A stretch of 64,000 bases of DNA from Cognatitamlana onchidii (GCF_004804355.1 NZ_SRWZ01000003.1:1-64000); one strand, 5' to 3'; positions 25,662-35,031 are shown, numbered from the stretch's first letter. The notes: generated by a model from the letters alone, not told the origin. Translations and numbers: made by a program.

Positions 25662-25952
25662 TTATTCCTCGGGTTCCACTATAAGCTCAATAGCTTCGGC
25701 CAATTTAAAATCTTTATTGGTAACACCACCGGCATCATGTGTTGATAAGGAAATAGTTAAAACGTTATATACATTTTGCCAACTGGGGTGGTGGTTTAAA
25801 GCTTCACACTCAAAAGCTATTCTACTCATGGCGCTAAAACAGTCTTTAAAGTTTTCAAACTCGAATTCGGCGTTTAAACTGTCATTGAAATATTCCCAAT
25901 CCGGGAATCTTAAAAGTTTTTTTTCTATGTCTTGCTCAGAAAGTTTTTCCAT
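25662..25952 (-). CDS. phhB: 4a-hydroxytetrahydrobiopterin dehydratase
   Basis: The 96-residue protein is a pterin-4a-carbinolamine dehydratase (PCD/DCoH). It shows the active-site ALNHHPSWQNVYNVL, in which the two His and the Trp are key, and THDAGGVTNKDFKLAEAIE. It recycles the pterin cofactor of aromatic amino acid hydroxylases. No phenylalanine hydroxylase is in the window. Length and motif order are normal, so it should be active. Confidence 0.93.
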   Translation of the reverse strand: MEKLSEQDIEKKLLRFPDWEYFNDSLNAEFEFENFKDCFSAMSRIAFECEALNHHPSWQNVYNVLTISLSTHDAGGVTNKDFKLAEAIELIVEPEE

Positions 25953-26005
25953 GGAATTAGGTTTTTTTAAACATACAATTTAAGTAATTAACTTTTTTTA
26001 ATCAA

Positions 26006-26839
26006 TTAAATCTGCAGTTCCGTTAGTATTTCTTGGCTTAAAAGTTGTAAGTGTTTCGGGAGCTTATTGAATTTTGGCAAAACAGCCAAATACCTGTCGT
26101 TATTTGTAGTATACACCCTTTTATAAAGGGGCTTGTTTTTAAAATTAAGTACAGAAACCATTTCCTTTATAAAATCATCATGATGCACTAAATCTTCACT
26201 ACCTAAGTGAAAGATACCATGTTTGTTACGATTTATGATATAATGAATTTGTTGCGTTACTTTGGTGTCTGTAGTAACATTCATTATCAAATTAGGAAAG
26301 ATCTCAATAGGTTCTTTGCTCTTGTTTAGTTGAATGAGTTCTAGAATTCTAGGGGATTGTGCACCAAAAACCATGGGTAATCTCATGATGGCAACTTGTT
26401 TTTTAGGCAACCGCAAAAGCATATTTTCAATTTTTATTTTGAAATGACCATAAATACTATTGCTATAGGTTTTATCATGTTCATAGCTAGGATACTTCGA
26501 GTAGGCATCGAAAACATTTGCTGATGATACATACAAGAGTCTAATCTTTTTTGAAAAAACATACTCGCACAGATGTTGATGTAACAAAACCTGTTTAGAA
26601 AAATCGCCACGAAGTGCCGAAATTACAATGGTAGGCCTTACGATATCTAAAATCTCATAAATATCATCTTCTTCAAAATTGTACTGAAAGAAATGATTGT
26701 TTTTTTCGTAGTGTTTATTGCTAATACAATAGGTTCCAAAAGTTAAAAAGTAGGAGCAAAGCTCTTTATAAACAGCTCCTCCAATAAATCCACTCGCGCC
26801 AAGTATTAGAATCCTGTGTTTACGCTCTTTCCTCACCAT
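26006..26839 (-). CDS. NAD-dependent epimerase/dehydratase family protein (RmlD-like)
   Basis: The 277-residue extended short-chain dehydrogenase has the Rossmann motif ILGASGFIGGAVY. LYVSSANVFDAYSKYPSYEHD has the family's SSxxVF strand, and the catalytic YxxxK lies in SIYGHFKIKIENM. The overall layout is like RmlD/NAD(P)-dependent sugar reductases. Substrate unknown. It starts 37 bp after the gcvT stop on the same strand and may be read from the same promoter. Confidence 0.83.
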   Translation of the reverse strand: MVRKERKHRILILGASGFIGGAVYKELCSYFLTFGTYCISNKHYEKNNHFFQYNFEEDDIYEILDIVRPTIVISALRGDFSKQVLLHQHLCEYVFSKKIRLLYVSSANVFDAYSKYPSYEHDKTYSNSIYGHFKIKIENMLLRLPKKQVAIMRLPMVFGAQSPRILELIQLNKSKEPIEIFPNLIMNVTTDTKVTQQIHYIINRNKHGIFHLGSEDLVHHDDFIKEMVSVLNFKNKPLYKRVYTTNNDRYLAVLPKFNKLPKHLQLLSQEILTELQI

Positions 26840-26876
26840 CTTTTAGCTTGCAACTTTTAAAAGTGAATTACTTTTC

Positions 26877-27959
26877 CTATTGTTTGTAAAAGGGCAGCTT
26901 TACCACGGTAGCCAGAATAGCTTTCTTCCTTATTTGGATGCTTATTTTACTACCTACCTCACTGAATATAACGGGAACATAGCCCAAACCAATACCTTTT
27001 CCTAAAGATGGAGACATGGTCCCAGAAGTTACAATTCCTATTTTATTACCGTTACTATCTACAATATCATAGTTATGACGAGGAATGCCACGATCGTCCA
27101 ACTCAAAAGCAATAAGTTTGCGTTCTGGTCCGCGTTCTTTTTCAGCTTTTAAAGCTTCCCAATTTGTAAATTCTTTAGTGAATTTTGTAATCCAACCTAA
27201 ACCAGCTTCCATGGGCGAGGTGGTATCATCAATATCATTACCATACAAGCAATACCCCATTTCTAAGCGCAACGTATCACGTGCGGCTAGACCAATGGGT
27301 TTGATACCAAAATCTGCACCAGCCTCTAGCACTTTATCCCAGATTTGTTTGACCTCTGAGTTTTTGCAGTAAATCTCGAAACCACCACTACCAGTATAGC
27401 CTGTTGCAGAAATAATAACATGCTCCACTCCGGCAAAATCACCTACAATAAAATTATAGAATTTAATGGCTGACAAATCATGACGTGATATACGTTGCAT
27501 GGCCTCAATCGCTTTTGGACCCTGAATAGCAAGTAATGAATAATCATCACTTAAATTTCTCATAGTCGCTCCAAAACTGTTTTTTGACTGAATCCAATCC
27601 CAATCTTTCTCAATATTACTAGCATTAACTACTAATAAATAAGTCTGATCTTTTATTTTGTAAATAATCAAATCATCAACAATACCGCCATCCTCATTTG
27701 GTAAACAACTGTATTGAGCCTTTCCAATAGTTAATTTAGAAGCGTCATTACTAGATACCTTTTGAATTAAATTTAACGCATGTTCGCCTTCAATTAAAAA
27801 TTCTCCCATATGGGACACATCAAATACGCCTAATGCGTTTCTAACAGTTTCGTGTTCAATGGTAACACCTTCATATTGTACAGGCATATTAAAACCAGCA
27901 AAAGGAACCATTTTAGCACCTAAAGCCTTGTGTGTGGATGTTAAGGCAGTATTCTTCAT
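26877..27959 (-). CDS. gcvT: Aminomethyltransferase (glycine cleavage T protein)
   Basis: GcvT transfers the methylene group from the aminomethyl-lipoyl H protein to tetrahydrofolate. The 360-residue protein shows [71 protein letters not shown] and [19 protein letters not shown] use the ATG at 27959; a TTG further upstream would add 13 residues lacking family similarity and overlapping the small membrane-protein gene. That ATG overlaps the small gene's stop as ATGA, indicating translational coupling. gcvH and gcvP are not here. Confidence 0.96.
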   Translation of the reverse strand: MKNTALTSTHKALGAKMVPFAGFNMPVQYEGVTIEHETVRNALGVFDVSHMGEFLIEGEHALNLIQKVSSNDASKLTIGKAQYSCLPNEDGGIVDDLIIYKIKDQTYLLVVNASNIEKDWDWIQSKNSFGATMRNLSDDYSLLAIQGPKAIEAMQRISRHDLSAIKFYNFIVGDFAGVEHVIISATGYTGSGGFEIYCKNSEVKQIWDKVLEAGADFGIKPIGLAARDTLRLEMGYCLYGNDIDDTTSPMEAGLGWITKFTKEFTNWEALKAEKERGPERKLIAFELDDRGIPRHNYDIVDSNGNKIGIVTSGTMSPSLGKGIGLGYVPVIFSEVGSKISIQIRKKAILATVVKLPFYKQ

Positions 27960-28111
27960 TTGAAATCTTTTGTTAAAAAATAAATGCAAATAAGACAAAT
28001 AATTAAAATGATAAATCCTGCAAGCAATGCCTTTTTATAAGTTAACGAACTAACTATATCTTGAGTAACACTTCCAAAAAATTTAATAATTCCAATAAAA
28101 AAGTCTTCCAT
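27956..28111 (-). CDS. 51-residue single-span membrane protein coupled to gcvT
   Basis: This short gene encodes [20 protein letters not shown], a polar turn (SSLTYKK), then a strong hydrophobic helix of about 18 residues ([18 protein letters not shown]) and a charged tail. Its TGA overlaps the gcvT ATG (ATGA), and a perfect -7 box (28122-28129) lies just in front of it, so it seems to be a genuine first gene. A membrane-anchored microprotein in front of a soluble folate enzyme is unexpected; the function is unknown. The first 15 residues look amphipathic. Confidence 0.65.
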   Translation of the reverse strand: MEDFFIGIIKFFGSVTQDIVSSLTYKKALLAGFIILIICLICIYFLTKDFK

Positions 28112-28121
28112 CTTTTGAAAA

Positions 28122-28129
28122 CAAATGTA
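28122..28129 (-). promoter_or_regulatory. -7 promoter box of the small membrane protein-gcvT transcript
   Basis: TACATTTG on the minus strand, a perfect -7 box, ends 10 bp before the ATG at 28111, implying a very short 5' leader. Confidence 0.5.
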
Positions 28130-28302
28130 TCGAAAAAATAAAGACCTAGTATTGAATTAAGCAAAGCTTAACAAAATTATTAGGGCTCGAAAATAGCCGT
28201 CAAAAAATCATCAAAAAGTATAATGTTATTAAAAGTTATACTGCCACAAATATCAGGTTTATTCAAAAGCACATTGCTTGATGTGTAAAATCATATGATA
28301 GA

Positions 28303-29598
28303 TTAGCTTTTCAACAAAAAAATCTTCAAATCTTCATAGTTAGAAATAGAATAGGCTTCTTTAGTTTTTCCCATAACAGATTGAATTTGTTCGGGTAATG
28401 GTTGTTTTTCTTTAATGACCTCTTCAACAACATCTAGAAACTTGGTTGGGTGTGCTGTTTCTAAAAAGACACAATGCGCACTCGGATTATTCTTTAAATA
28501 CGATTTACATCCTAAATACCCTACAGCACCATGAGGGTCTGCAACATAGTTATAATTGTTGAAAATCTCAAGCATAGCTTCTTTAGTTTCATCATCTGAA
28601 AAACTGTATGAAGACAAGTTCTCTTTTAAGATCTCGAATTTATTTTTATAAATCTCTTGAATACGGATAAAGTTACTTGGTGCTCCAACATCCATAGCAT
28701 TTGAAATGGTTTGTATAGATGGTTTTGGTTCGTATAACTGAGATAATAAGTAGCGTGTTACTACATTATTCGCGTTGTTTGCCGCTACAAATTGCTTTAT
28801 AGGTAAACCTAATTGCTGTGCCATCATACCAGCACAGATATTGCCAAAGTTACCGCTTGGTACAGAGAAAACGACATCTTTATGGGTATTATGAAGCTGC
28901 TTATAAGCAAACATAAAGTAAAAAAGTTGTGGTAACCAACGCGCTACGTTTATAGAATTTGCCGATGTTAGCTGCATTTTAGAGGTTAAAGACTCATCTA
29001 GAAAAGCCGTTTTCACCATGGCTTGGCAATCATCAAAAGTACCATTAACCTCAAGAGCTTTAATGTTTTGGCCTAAAGTTGTTAATTGTTTTTCTTGAAT
29101 GTCGCTTACTTTTCCACTAGGATATAAAATAACAACATTAACACCTTTAACACCTAAAAACCCATTGGCTACCGCGCCTCCAGTGTCACCAGAGGTGGCA
29201 ACAAGAACAGTAACTTCCTTGTCATTGTCTTGATTGAAATAGCCTAAACAGCGCGCCATAAAGCGTGCTCCAACATCTTTAAAAGCCATTGTTGGACCAT
29301 GAAATAATTCCAAGGTTGATATGTTATCGTTTAGTTTTACAACTGGAAAATCAAAGGACAGAGTTTCTTTAACAATCGTTTTTAAAGTCTCTTCTGGTAT
29401 TTCGGGAGAGACAAATTGTTTAATGGCTTCAAAAGCTATTTCAGGATAGGAAAGATTGTCAATATTTTCAAAAAACGACTTTGGTAAAGGTGTAATACTT
29501 TCGGGAAAGTATAAACCCTTGTCTGGAGCCAATCCTTTTATTACCGCATTTTTAAATGTTGACCTAGGAGCGTTATGGTTTAATGAGAAGTAATTCAT
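28303..29598 (-). CDS. thrC: Threonine synthase
   Basis: ThrC converts O-phosphohomoserine to threonine with PLP. The 431-residue protein carries the PLP lysine in GPTMAFKDVGARF, the phosphate-binding ATSGDTGGAV, and SANSINVARWLPQ. Family length is normal. It is the last gene of thrABC, 5 bp after thrB. Confidence 0.96.
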   Translation of the reverse strand: MNYFSLNHNAPRSTFKNAVIKGLAPDKGLYFPESITPLPKSFFENIDNLSYPEIAFEAIKQFVSPEIPEETLKTIVKETLSFDFPVVKLNDNISTLELFHGPTMAFKDVGARFMARCLGYFNQDNDKEVTVLVATSGDTGGAVANGFLGVKGVNVVILYPSGKVSDIQEKQLTTLGQNIKALEVNGTFDDCQAMVKTAFLDESLTSKMQLTSANSINVARWLPQLFYFMFAYKQLHNTHKDVVFSVPSGNFGNICAGMMAQQLGLPIKQFVAANNANNVVTRYLLSQLYEPKPSIQTISNAMDVGAPSNFIRIQEIYKNKFEILKENLSSYSFSDDETKEAMLEIFNNYNYVADPHGAVGYLGCKSYLKNNPSAHCVFLETAHPTKFLDVVEEVIKEKQPLPEQIQSVMGKTKEAYSISNYEDLKIFLLKS

Positions 29599-29603
29599 GG
29601 TAT

Positions 29604-30527
29604 TTACTTAAGTATTTTAACACCTTGGGTGTTAATTGGTGAGACATGAATATCAAAATCAATGTCCGTTTTATTATAAACAGCTTGCATGGCATTTTTA
29701 ATGGCATTGGCTGTATCTAAATCTTTACATAATGAAAAAATAGAAGGTCCTGAACCCGAAATACCAACACCTAAAGCGCCCGCTTTAAGAGCTGCAGCTT
29801 TTATATTATTGAATTCAGGAATTAATTGACTTCGGTAAGGTTCAATAATAACGTCGTTTAAAGATTCGCCTATCAATTCATAATCATTGCTATGTAACGC
29901 ATGCACCAAACTACCTAAGTTAGCCCATTGTTCTATGGCTTTGTTTAAAGGAACCTCTTTGGGTAAAATAGCGCGTGATTCGGATGTTTTAATTTCTATT
30001 TGCGGATGAATAATTGTTGCATACAGTCCATCTGGAGATGGAATATTTACGATTTTTAAAGGCGATACACTTTTTACTAATGTGAATCCGCCAAATAAAG
30101 CAGGCGCTAAATTATCGGCGTGTTCGCATTTACTAGCTAAGGCTTCGCCTTTAATAGCGAATTCTGTGAGTTGTGTTTTATTGAAAGGTTTGCCTATAAG
30201 TTCGTTCATCCCAAAAACGCTTCCAACTGCACTGGCAGCGCTACTACCAATTCCGCTTCCGGGTTTTATATTTTTATAAATTTCGATTTCAAAACCAAAA
30301 TCGACATCTAAAGCTTCGTACATGGCTAGCGCCGATACTCCAGCAACATTTAGCTCTGCCTTATATGGTAAGTCGTAGCCTTCAATGTGAGAAATAAAGA
30401 TGCCCTTTTGTTCAATTTTACGAATAACCATCTCGTCTCCAACACTATCCAAACAAAATCCTAAAACATCAAATCCGCAAGCAACATTGGCTACAGTAGC
30501 GGGTGAAAATACTTTTATTTCGTTCAT
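29604..30527 (-). CDS. thrB: Homoserine kinase
   Basis: ThrB phosphorylates homoserine. The 307-residue GHMP kinase starts with MNEIKVFSPATVANVACGFD and has the ATP loop KPGSGIGSSAASAVG and the C-terminal GVGISGSGPSIFSL. An upstream in-frame ATG at 30590 would add 21 residues (LHKKSSSYCSS...) unlike the family, so I use 30527. It is the middle gene of the thr operon, 97 bp from thrA. Confidence 0.95.
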   Translation of the reverse strand: MNEIKVFSPATVANVACGFDVLGFCLDSVGDEMVIRKIEQKGIFISHIEGYDLPYKAELNVAGVSALAMYEALDVDFGFEIEIYKNIKPGSGIGSSAASAVGSVFGMNELIGKPFNKTQLTEFAIKGEALASKCEHADNLAPALFGGFTLVKSVSPLKIVNIPSPDGLYATIIHPQIEIKTSESRAILPKEVPLNKAIEQWANLGSLVHALHSNDYELIGESLNDVIIEPYRSQLIPEFNNIKAAALKAGALGVGISGSGPSIFSLCKDLDTANAIKNAMQAVYNKTDIDFDIHVSPINTQGVKILK

Positions 30528-30624
30528 TTTATCTATCAAATAGTTCTCGGCTGCACTTGAACAGTAACTTGAACTTTTTTTATGTAACATGTTTTATATC
30601 TATATATTACTAAAAGTTTATATC

Positions 30625-33069
30625 CTAATCATTGCCAAGTCTAATAATATCTGCAAACAGCCCCGACGCTGTTACATCTGCACCCGCTCCAGCACCTTTA
30701 ATAATCATAGGGTTGGTTGGGTAACGCTCTGTGTAAAACATGACAATGTTATCACTACCTTCTAAATTATAAAACGGATGGCCTTCAGGTATTTCCTGAA
30801 GTCCTACGCTGGCTTTTCCATTGTCGAACTTTGCAACATATTTTAGTTGACTATTATTAGCTTTAGCAGACGCGTATAATGCTTGATAATGTGCTTCATC
30901 TTGTCTTAAGGTTTCATAGAAATCGTCAACTGAACCACTTTTTTGACCAGCTTCAGAAAGAAATGAGGTATTCTCAATATCTTCTAAGTTTATTTCAACA
31001 CCACTTTCTCTCGCCAAGATCAATATTTTTCGTGCCACATCAACACCACTTAAATCAATTCTTGGGTCAGGCTCGGTATAACCCTCAGCTCCAGCCTGTT
31101 TTACGATATCATAAAACTTGGTGGAATCATTAAAGTTATTAAAAACAAAGTTTAAACTACCAGATAAAACCGCTTGAATAGATTTAATTTTATCTCCGGA
31201 AGCTACTAGGTTTCCTAAGGTGTCTATTACAGGTAATCCTGCACCCACATTTGTTTCAAATAAGAAAGGTGCGTTGTAGTTAAGAGATAAACGCTTTAGT
31301 AATTTGTAATTTTCAAAATCACTAGAACAAGCAATTTTATTACAGGCAACAATGGCGATACTCTCTTTTAAATACTGCGCATATAGCTCCGAAACATTTT
31401 TATTGGCCGTAACATCTACAAAAATACTATTACGAAGGTTCAAAGCTTTTGCTTTATCAAAAAAACCTTGTAGGCTAGCAGGCTCACCTTGGTCTAATTC
31501 CAATTTCCAATTGGACAAATCTAAACCGTGTTCACCAAAAATCATTTTTCTTGAGTTAGACAATCCTATAACCCTGAGTTTTATTTTTAAGTTATCTTTT
31601 AAAAATTTCTTTTGTTGTTTAATCTGTTCTACCAAACGTTCGCCAACATTACCAACTCCTGTAATGAATACATTAAGTTGTCTTGTCTTGGCTTCAAAGA
31701 ACTGTTCATGCAAGGTATTCAACGCTTTTTTGATATCTTTTTCTGCAATCACAGCAGTAATATTTTTTTCGGATGCTCCCTGTGCAATAGCCCTTACATT
31801 AACATTGTTTTTGCCTAGACTACTAAACATTTTTCCACTTATACCTTGATGGTTTTGCATTTTATCCCCAACAAGTGCGATAATTGATAAACCAGTTTCT
31901 AAACGAATAGGATCAATTTTATCAAGGGCTATTTCATTTTCAAAAGTGGTATCAATAACCTCTTTTGCATTTTGAGCATCTTTCTCCTCAACACCAATAC
32001 AAATAGAGTGCTCAGAAGAAGCTTGGGTAATCATGATAATATTTATCTTTTCTTGAGAAAGTGTTTCGAACAACCGTTTAGAAAAACCTGGAATACCAAC
32101 CATGCCACTGCCCTGAAGTGTTAGTAAGGCAATATTGTTAATGTTACTAATTCCTCTTACGGGTTTATTAGAAAGCACTTCTTCATTTGAAATGATGGTT
32201 CCCACGGCGTCTGGTTCCAAGGTGTTTTTAATATGTATTGGAATACCTAAACTTAATACAGGTTGTACGGTTGGAGGATATAATACCTTAGCTCCAAAAT
32301 GTGAAAGCTCCATGGCTTCCTGATAGGAAATTTTATCAATAGGATAGGCTTGTTTTACCAGTTTGGGGTTGGTGGTAAACATACCACTAACGTCTGTCCA
32401 AATTTCTAACTGATTTACTTTTAAAGCTGCTGCAACTATTGCTGCGGTAAAATCGGAACCACCACGACCCAAAGTAGTTTGTTCGCCACTTTTTGAATTG
32501 GCAATAAAACCCGGTAAAATCGTAATATTTTGCTTAGCTGCATTAAAGTACAGTTGAATATTACTATTAGTAATGCCAAAGTCTACTTCGGCCTTTGTAT
32601 AGTTTGAATCTGTAATAACCAGTTCTTGCGAGTTCTTTCTATCAGCAGAAAGGCCTCTGTTTTTCATGGTTTCGGCAATAATAAAAGATGATATGCGCTC
32701 ACCATAACTTACTAATTTGTCGGAAGTTTTAGGCGATAATTCATTAATTAAGAAAACACCATTTAATAAATTTTTCAAGCTATTTAGCCTATCCGATACC
32801 CCGCTAACGATAGCAGTACTATTGTCTGGGTTTAGCTCTTTAATAATGGTAAAATGTCTTTCTTCTATTTCTGCAAGTGTGTCTTTAAAGGAATTGTCCT
32901 TATTCAGTGCCTGATTACCTGCTAATAGTAGTTTGTCGGTAATACCACCAACGGCAGATACAACACATACAACAGAGTCCGATTGACCATAATCGTTTAG
33001 TATACTTATAACGTTATTTATATTTTTTGCGGAACCTACAGATGTCCCACCAAATTTTAAAACTTTCAT
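30625..33069 (-). CDS. thrA: Bifunctional aspartokinase/homoserine dehydrogenase
   Basis: The fused enzyme (814 residues) catalyses the first and third steps from aspartate to threonine. The aspartokinase domain, about 1-290, shows MKVLKFGGTSVGSAKNI and TTLGRGGSDFTAAI. Two ACT regulatory segments cover about 310-460 (GSGMVGIPGFSKRLFETL; MQNHQGISGKMFSSLGKNNV). The homoserine dehydrogenase domain from about 465 shows VFITGVGNVGERLVEQI, VACNKIACS, VLSGSLNFVFN and GYTEPDPRIDLSG. Regulation by threonine through the ACT domains is expected from the family, and a Thr-rich leader ORF upstream suggests attenuation as well. Confidence 0.97.
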   Translation of the reverse strand: MKVLKFGGTSVGSAKNINNVISILNDYGQSDSVVCVVSAVGGITDKLLLAGNQALNKDNSFKDTLAEIEERHFTIIKELNPDNSTAIVSGVSDRLNSLKNLLNGVFLINELSPKTSDKLVSYGERISSFIIAETMKNRGLSADRKNSQELVITDSNYTKAEVDFGITNSNIQLYFNAAKQNITILPGFIANSKSGEQTTLGRGGSDFTAAIVAAALKVNQLEIWTDVSGMFTTNPKLVKQAYPIDKISYQEAMELSHFGAKVLYPPTVQPVLSLGIPIHIKNTLEPDAVGTIISNEEVLSNKPVRGISNINNIALLTLQGSGMVGIPGFSKRLFETLSQEKINIIMITQASSEHSICIGVEEKDAQNAKEVIDTTFENEIALDKIDPIRLETGLSIIALVGDKMQNHQGISGKMFSSLGKNNVNVRAIAQGASEKNITAVIAEKDIKKALNTLHEQFFEAKTRQLNVFITGVGNVGERLVEQIKQQKKFLKDNLKIKLRVIGLSNSRKMIFGEHGLDLSNWKLELDQGEPASLQGFFDKAKALNLRNSIFVDVTANKNVSELYAQYLKESIAIVACNKIACSSDFENYKLLKRLSLNYNAPFLFETNVGAGLPVIDTLGNLVASGDKIKSIQAVLSGSLNFVFNNFNDSTKFYDIVKQAGAEGYTEPDPRIDLSGVDVARKILILARESGVEINLEDIENTSFLSEAGQKSGSVDDFYETLRQDEAHYQALYASAKANNSQLKYVAKFDNGKASVGLQEIPEGHPFYNLEGSDNIVMFYTERYPTNPMIIKGAGAGADVTASGLFADIIRLGND

Positions 33070-33126
33070 GTTTTAATGTCTTGAATAATTAAAATAAATA
33101 CTTGAAGTATGCGATATAAAACATCG

Positions 33127-33158
33127 CAAAGATAGCCGGAAGGATATATAATTAGCAA
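33127..33158 (-). promoter_or_regulatory. Possible internal promoter directly upstream of thrA
   Basis: On the minus strand TTG (33158-33156) and TATCTTTG (33134-33127) are separated by 21 bp, the canonical Bacteroidota arrangement. The TTG lies within the last codons of the leader ORF. Transcripts from here would bypass the leader. The -7 box abuts a small hairpin GCGAT/ATCGC (33111-33127). Confidence 0.5.
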
Positions 33159-33259
33159 CCCCAAAGGGTCGTAATGTTTGTAGTTGTACCAAATAAAGTT
33201 GTTGTTTCTTTTGAATTAAAAGAAATTACTGTTTTAATTATTTGATTTAATAGGTTCAT
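33152..33259 (-). CDS. thrL: Putative threonine-rich leader peptide of the thr operon
   Basis: A 35-codon ORF ends 83 bp before the thrA start. Nine of its residues are Thr, eight of them in the last 17 positions, clustered as KETTTLFG, GTTTN and NITTLWGC. Ile codons (I7, I8, I12, I29) also occur. Runs of regulatory amino-acid codons in a short ORF just upstream of thrA are the signature of ribosome-mediated attenuation, as in enterobacterial thrL. A clear terminator/antiterminator pair is not obvious: only small stems (33111-33127 and 33098-33110, the latter followed by TTATTTTAATT) are seen. The gene name marks analogy, not homology. Confidence 0.6.
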   Translation of the reverse strand: MNLLNQIIKTVISFNSKETTTLFGTTTNITTLWGC

Positions 33260-33278
33260 TTAGGCTATAAATACCTTT

Positions 33279-33294
33279 CAAAAGTATTACTTTT
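33279..33294 (-). promoter_or_regulatory. -7 box of the thr leader within a palindrome
   Basis: TACTTTTG (33286-33279, minus) is a perfect -7 box 19 bp upstream of the leader ATG. It is embedded in the palindrome AAAAGTATTACTTTT (33280-33294, 7-bp arms), so a repressor could cover the promoter. Confidence 0.45.
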
Positions 33295-33345
33295 AGCCTA
33301 ATAAAAAAACTAAAACAACTTTTTTACAATATTCTTAAAGGGGGG

Positions 33346-33353
33346 TAAATTTG
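33346..33353 (+). promoter_or_regulatory. -7 promoter box of nnrD
   Basis: TAAATTTG, a perfect -7 box on the plus strand, 58 bp upstream of the ATG at 33412 and divergent from the thr leader promoter. Confidence 0.45.
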
Positions 33354-33411
33354 ATAGAGAAATAAAAGCAAACCCTTGCAAGAACTGAAAAATTCTCAAT
33401 ACAGTTAAAAG

Positions 33412-34971
33412 ATGAAAGTATTCTCTAAAGAACAAATATATGAAGGAGATAAATTAACCATAGAGCGTCAACAAATATCTTCAACAGATTTAATGGAGCG
33501 TGCAGGAAGCCAAATTTTTAATTGGATGCATTTGCGTATGCAGGGAGCTCAAGTGCCAATTCATATTTTTTGTGGTATAGGAAACAATGGAGGTGATGGA
33601 TTGGTACTAGCTAGACACTTAATTTTAGACGGCTATAATGTTAATACCTACATTATAAATTGCAGTGATAAACGATCCAAAGACTTTTTAGTTAATTACG
33701 ATCGAATTAAGAATGTTACTAAAAAATGGCCCGTTTTACTGAGCTGCCAAGAAGACTTTCCAGAGATAGATCCTAATGATATCATTGTGGACGCTGTTTT
33801 TGGTATTGGTTTAAATAGGCCAATTGATGACTGGGTTAAAAGACTATTCGTTCATTTTAAATCGAGTAAGGCTTTTATCTTGTCTGTAGACATTCCGTCA
33901 GGTTTGTTCCCCGACAAACCAGTTACAGATAAAGATGCTGTGGTTTGGGCTGGATTTACGTTAAGTTTTGCATCACCTAAACTAGTGTTTTTTCTACCAG
34001 AAACGGCAAAATATACAGTACAATGGGACGTTTTAAATATTGGCTTGGATCAGGAATTTTTGCTAAATACAGAAACAGATATAGAACTTATAGGAAAACA
34101 TGAAGTGCTACCTAATTATATGCCAAGGGATACCTTTTCTCATAAAGGCATGTTTGGTCATACACTTGTTATTGGTGGGAGCTATGGTAAAATAGGAGCG
34201 GTAACTTTAGCGAGTAAATCGGCTTTATCTGTTGGAGCTGGTTTAGTAACTAGTTATGTTCCTAAATGTGGTTATATTCCACTTCAGACGTCTTTGCCAG
34301 AAGCCATGGTTATTACAGATTCTAGTGAAGACATAATCACTTCTATCAATTTTGATATAACAGCAAATTCGATTGCCTTTGGTGTGGGAATTGGTACCGA
34401 TACTAAAACTGGAAACGCATTTAAACAGTTTTTAAAAAAGAATACGGCGCCATTGGTAATTGATGCCGACGGTTTGAATCTTCTAGCAAAGAATAAGGAC
34501 CTATTAAAACTTTTACCGAAATCTGTTAGTGTATTAACGCCACATCCAAAAGAACTGGAACGACTAATTGGTTCATGGACTGATGATTTTGACAAGTTGA
34601 ATAAGGTAAAGGCATTTTCAAAAGAGCATAATGTTGTTGTAGTTATTAAAGGAGCACATACAATCTCCGTAATGGGAGATAAATTGTTTATCAATACAAC
34701 TGGCAATCCAGGGTTAGCTACAGCTGGTAGTGGCGATGTCTTAACAGGTATAATAGCCGGATTAATAGCGCAAGGTTATAATGCCTTAGTAGCTGCCATT
34801 TTTGGCGTGTATTTGCATGGGAAATCGGCAGATATTGCCATTGAGGATTATAGCTATCAGAGTTTAAATGCAAGTTATATTTCTGATTATTTAGGTCAAG
34901 CTTTTTTAGACTTATTTAAGCCGCCAGAACAGCCAAATGAACAGGCTGAAGACCAAAGCAAGACTGAATAA
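33412..34971 (+). CDS. nnrD: Bifunctional NAD(P)H-hydrate epimerase/dehydratase
   Basis: This repairs damaged NADHX/NADPHX. The N-terminal epimerase (YjeF_N) domain, about 1-215, shows LMERAGSQIFNWM, CGIGNNGGDGLVLARHL and VDAVFGIGLNRP. The C-terminal ADP-dependent dehydratase, about 225-505, shows FSHKGMFGHTLVIGGSYGKIGA, VIDADGLNLLAKN, LTPHPKELERL, VVVIKGAHT and NPGLATAGSGDVLTGIIAG. The fusion is the standard bacterial arrangement. The last 15 residues (PPEQPNEQAEDQSKTE) are a low-complexity tail. It is a single-gene unit ending at a strong terminator. Confidence 0.96.
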   Translation: MKVFSKEQIYEGDKLTIERQQISSTDLMERAGSQIFNWMHLRMQGAQVPIHIFCGIGNNGGDGLVLARHLILDGYNVNTYIINCSDKRSKDFLVNYDRIKNVTKKWPVLLSCQEDFPEIDPNDIIVDAVFGIGLNRPIDDWVKRLFVHFKSSKAFILSVDIPSGLFPDKPVTDKDAVVWAGFTLSFASPKLVFFLPETAKYTVQWDVLNIGLDQEFLLNTETDIELIGKHEVLPNYMPRDTFSHKGMFGHTLVIGGSYGKIGAVTLASKSALSVGAGLVTSYVPKCGYIPLQTSLPEAMVITDSSEDIITSINFDITANSIAFGVGIGTDTKTGNAFKQFLKKNTAPLVIDADGLNLLAKNKDLLKLLPKSVSVLTPHPKELERLIGSWTDDFDKLNKVKAFSKEHNVVVVIKGAHTISVMGDKLFINTTGNPGLATAGSGDVLTGIIAGLIAQGYNALVAAIFGVYLHGKSADIAIEDYSYQSLNASYISDYLGQAFLDLFKPPEQPNEQAEDQSKTE

Positions 34972-34983
34972 TTTATAGAGATT

Positions 34984-35012
34984 AAAAAAAGCTGCATTAT
35001 GCAGCTTTTTTT
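34984..35012. terminator. Bidirectional terminator between nnrD and the TlpA-like gene
   Basis: AAAAAAAGCTGCA (34984-34996), loop TTA, TGCAGCTTTTTTT (35000-35012): a perfect 13-bp stem with A and T runs on both sides. Confidence 0.9.
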
Positions 35013-35031
35013 AAAATGTTAAAAGTAATGC

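Noticed and set aside
25597-25983. 128-codon plus-strand ORF opposite the pterin dehydratase gene
   Set aside because: It is antisense to a clear PCD gene and has low-complexity Ser/Leu-rich composition typical of a shadow frame.
31352-31849. 165-codon plus-strand ORF opposite thrA
   Set aside because: Antisense to the intact homoserine dehydrogenase domain; hydrophobic, no motif.
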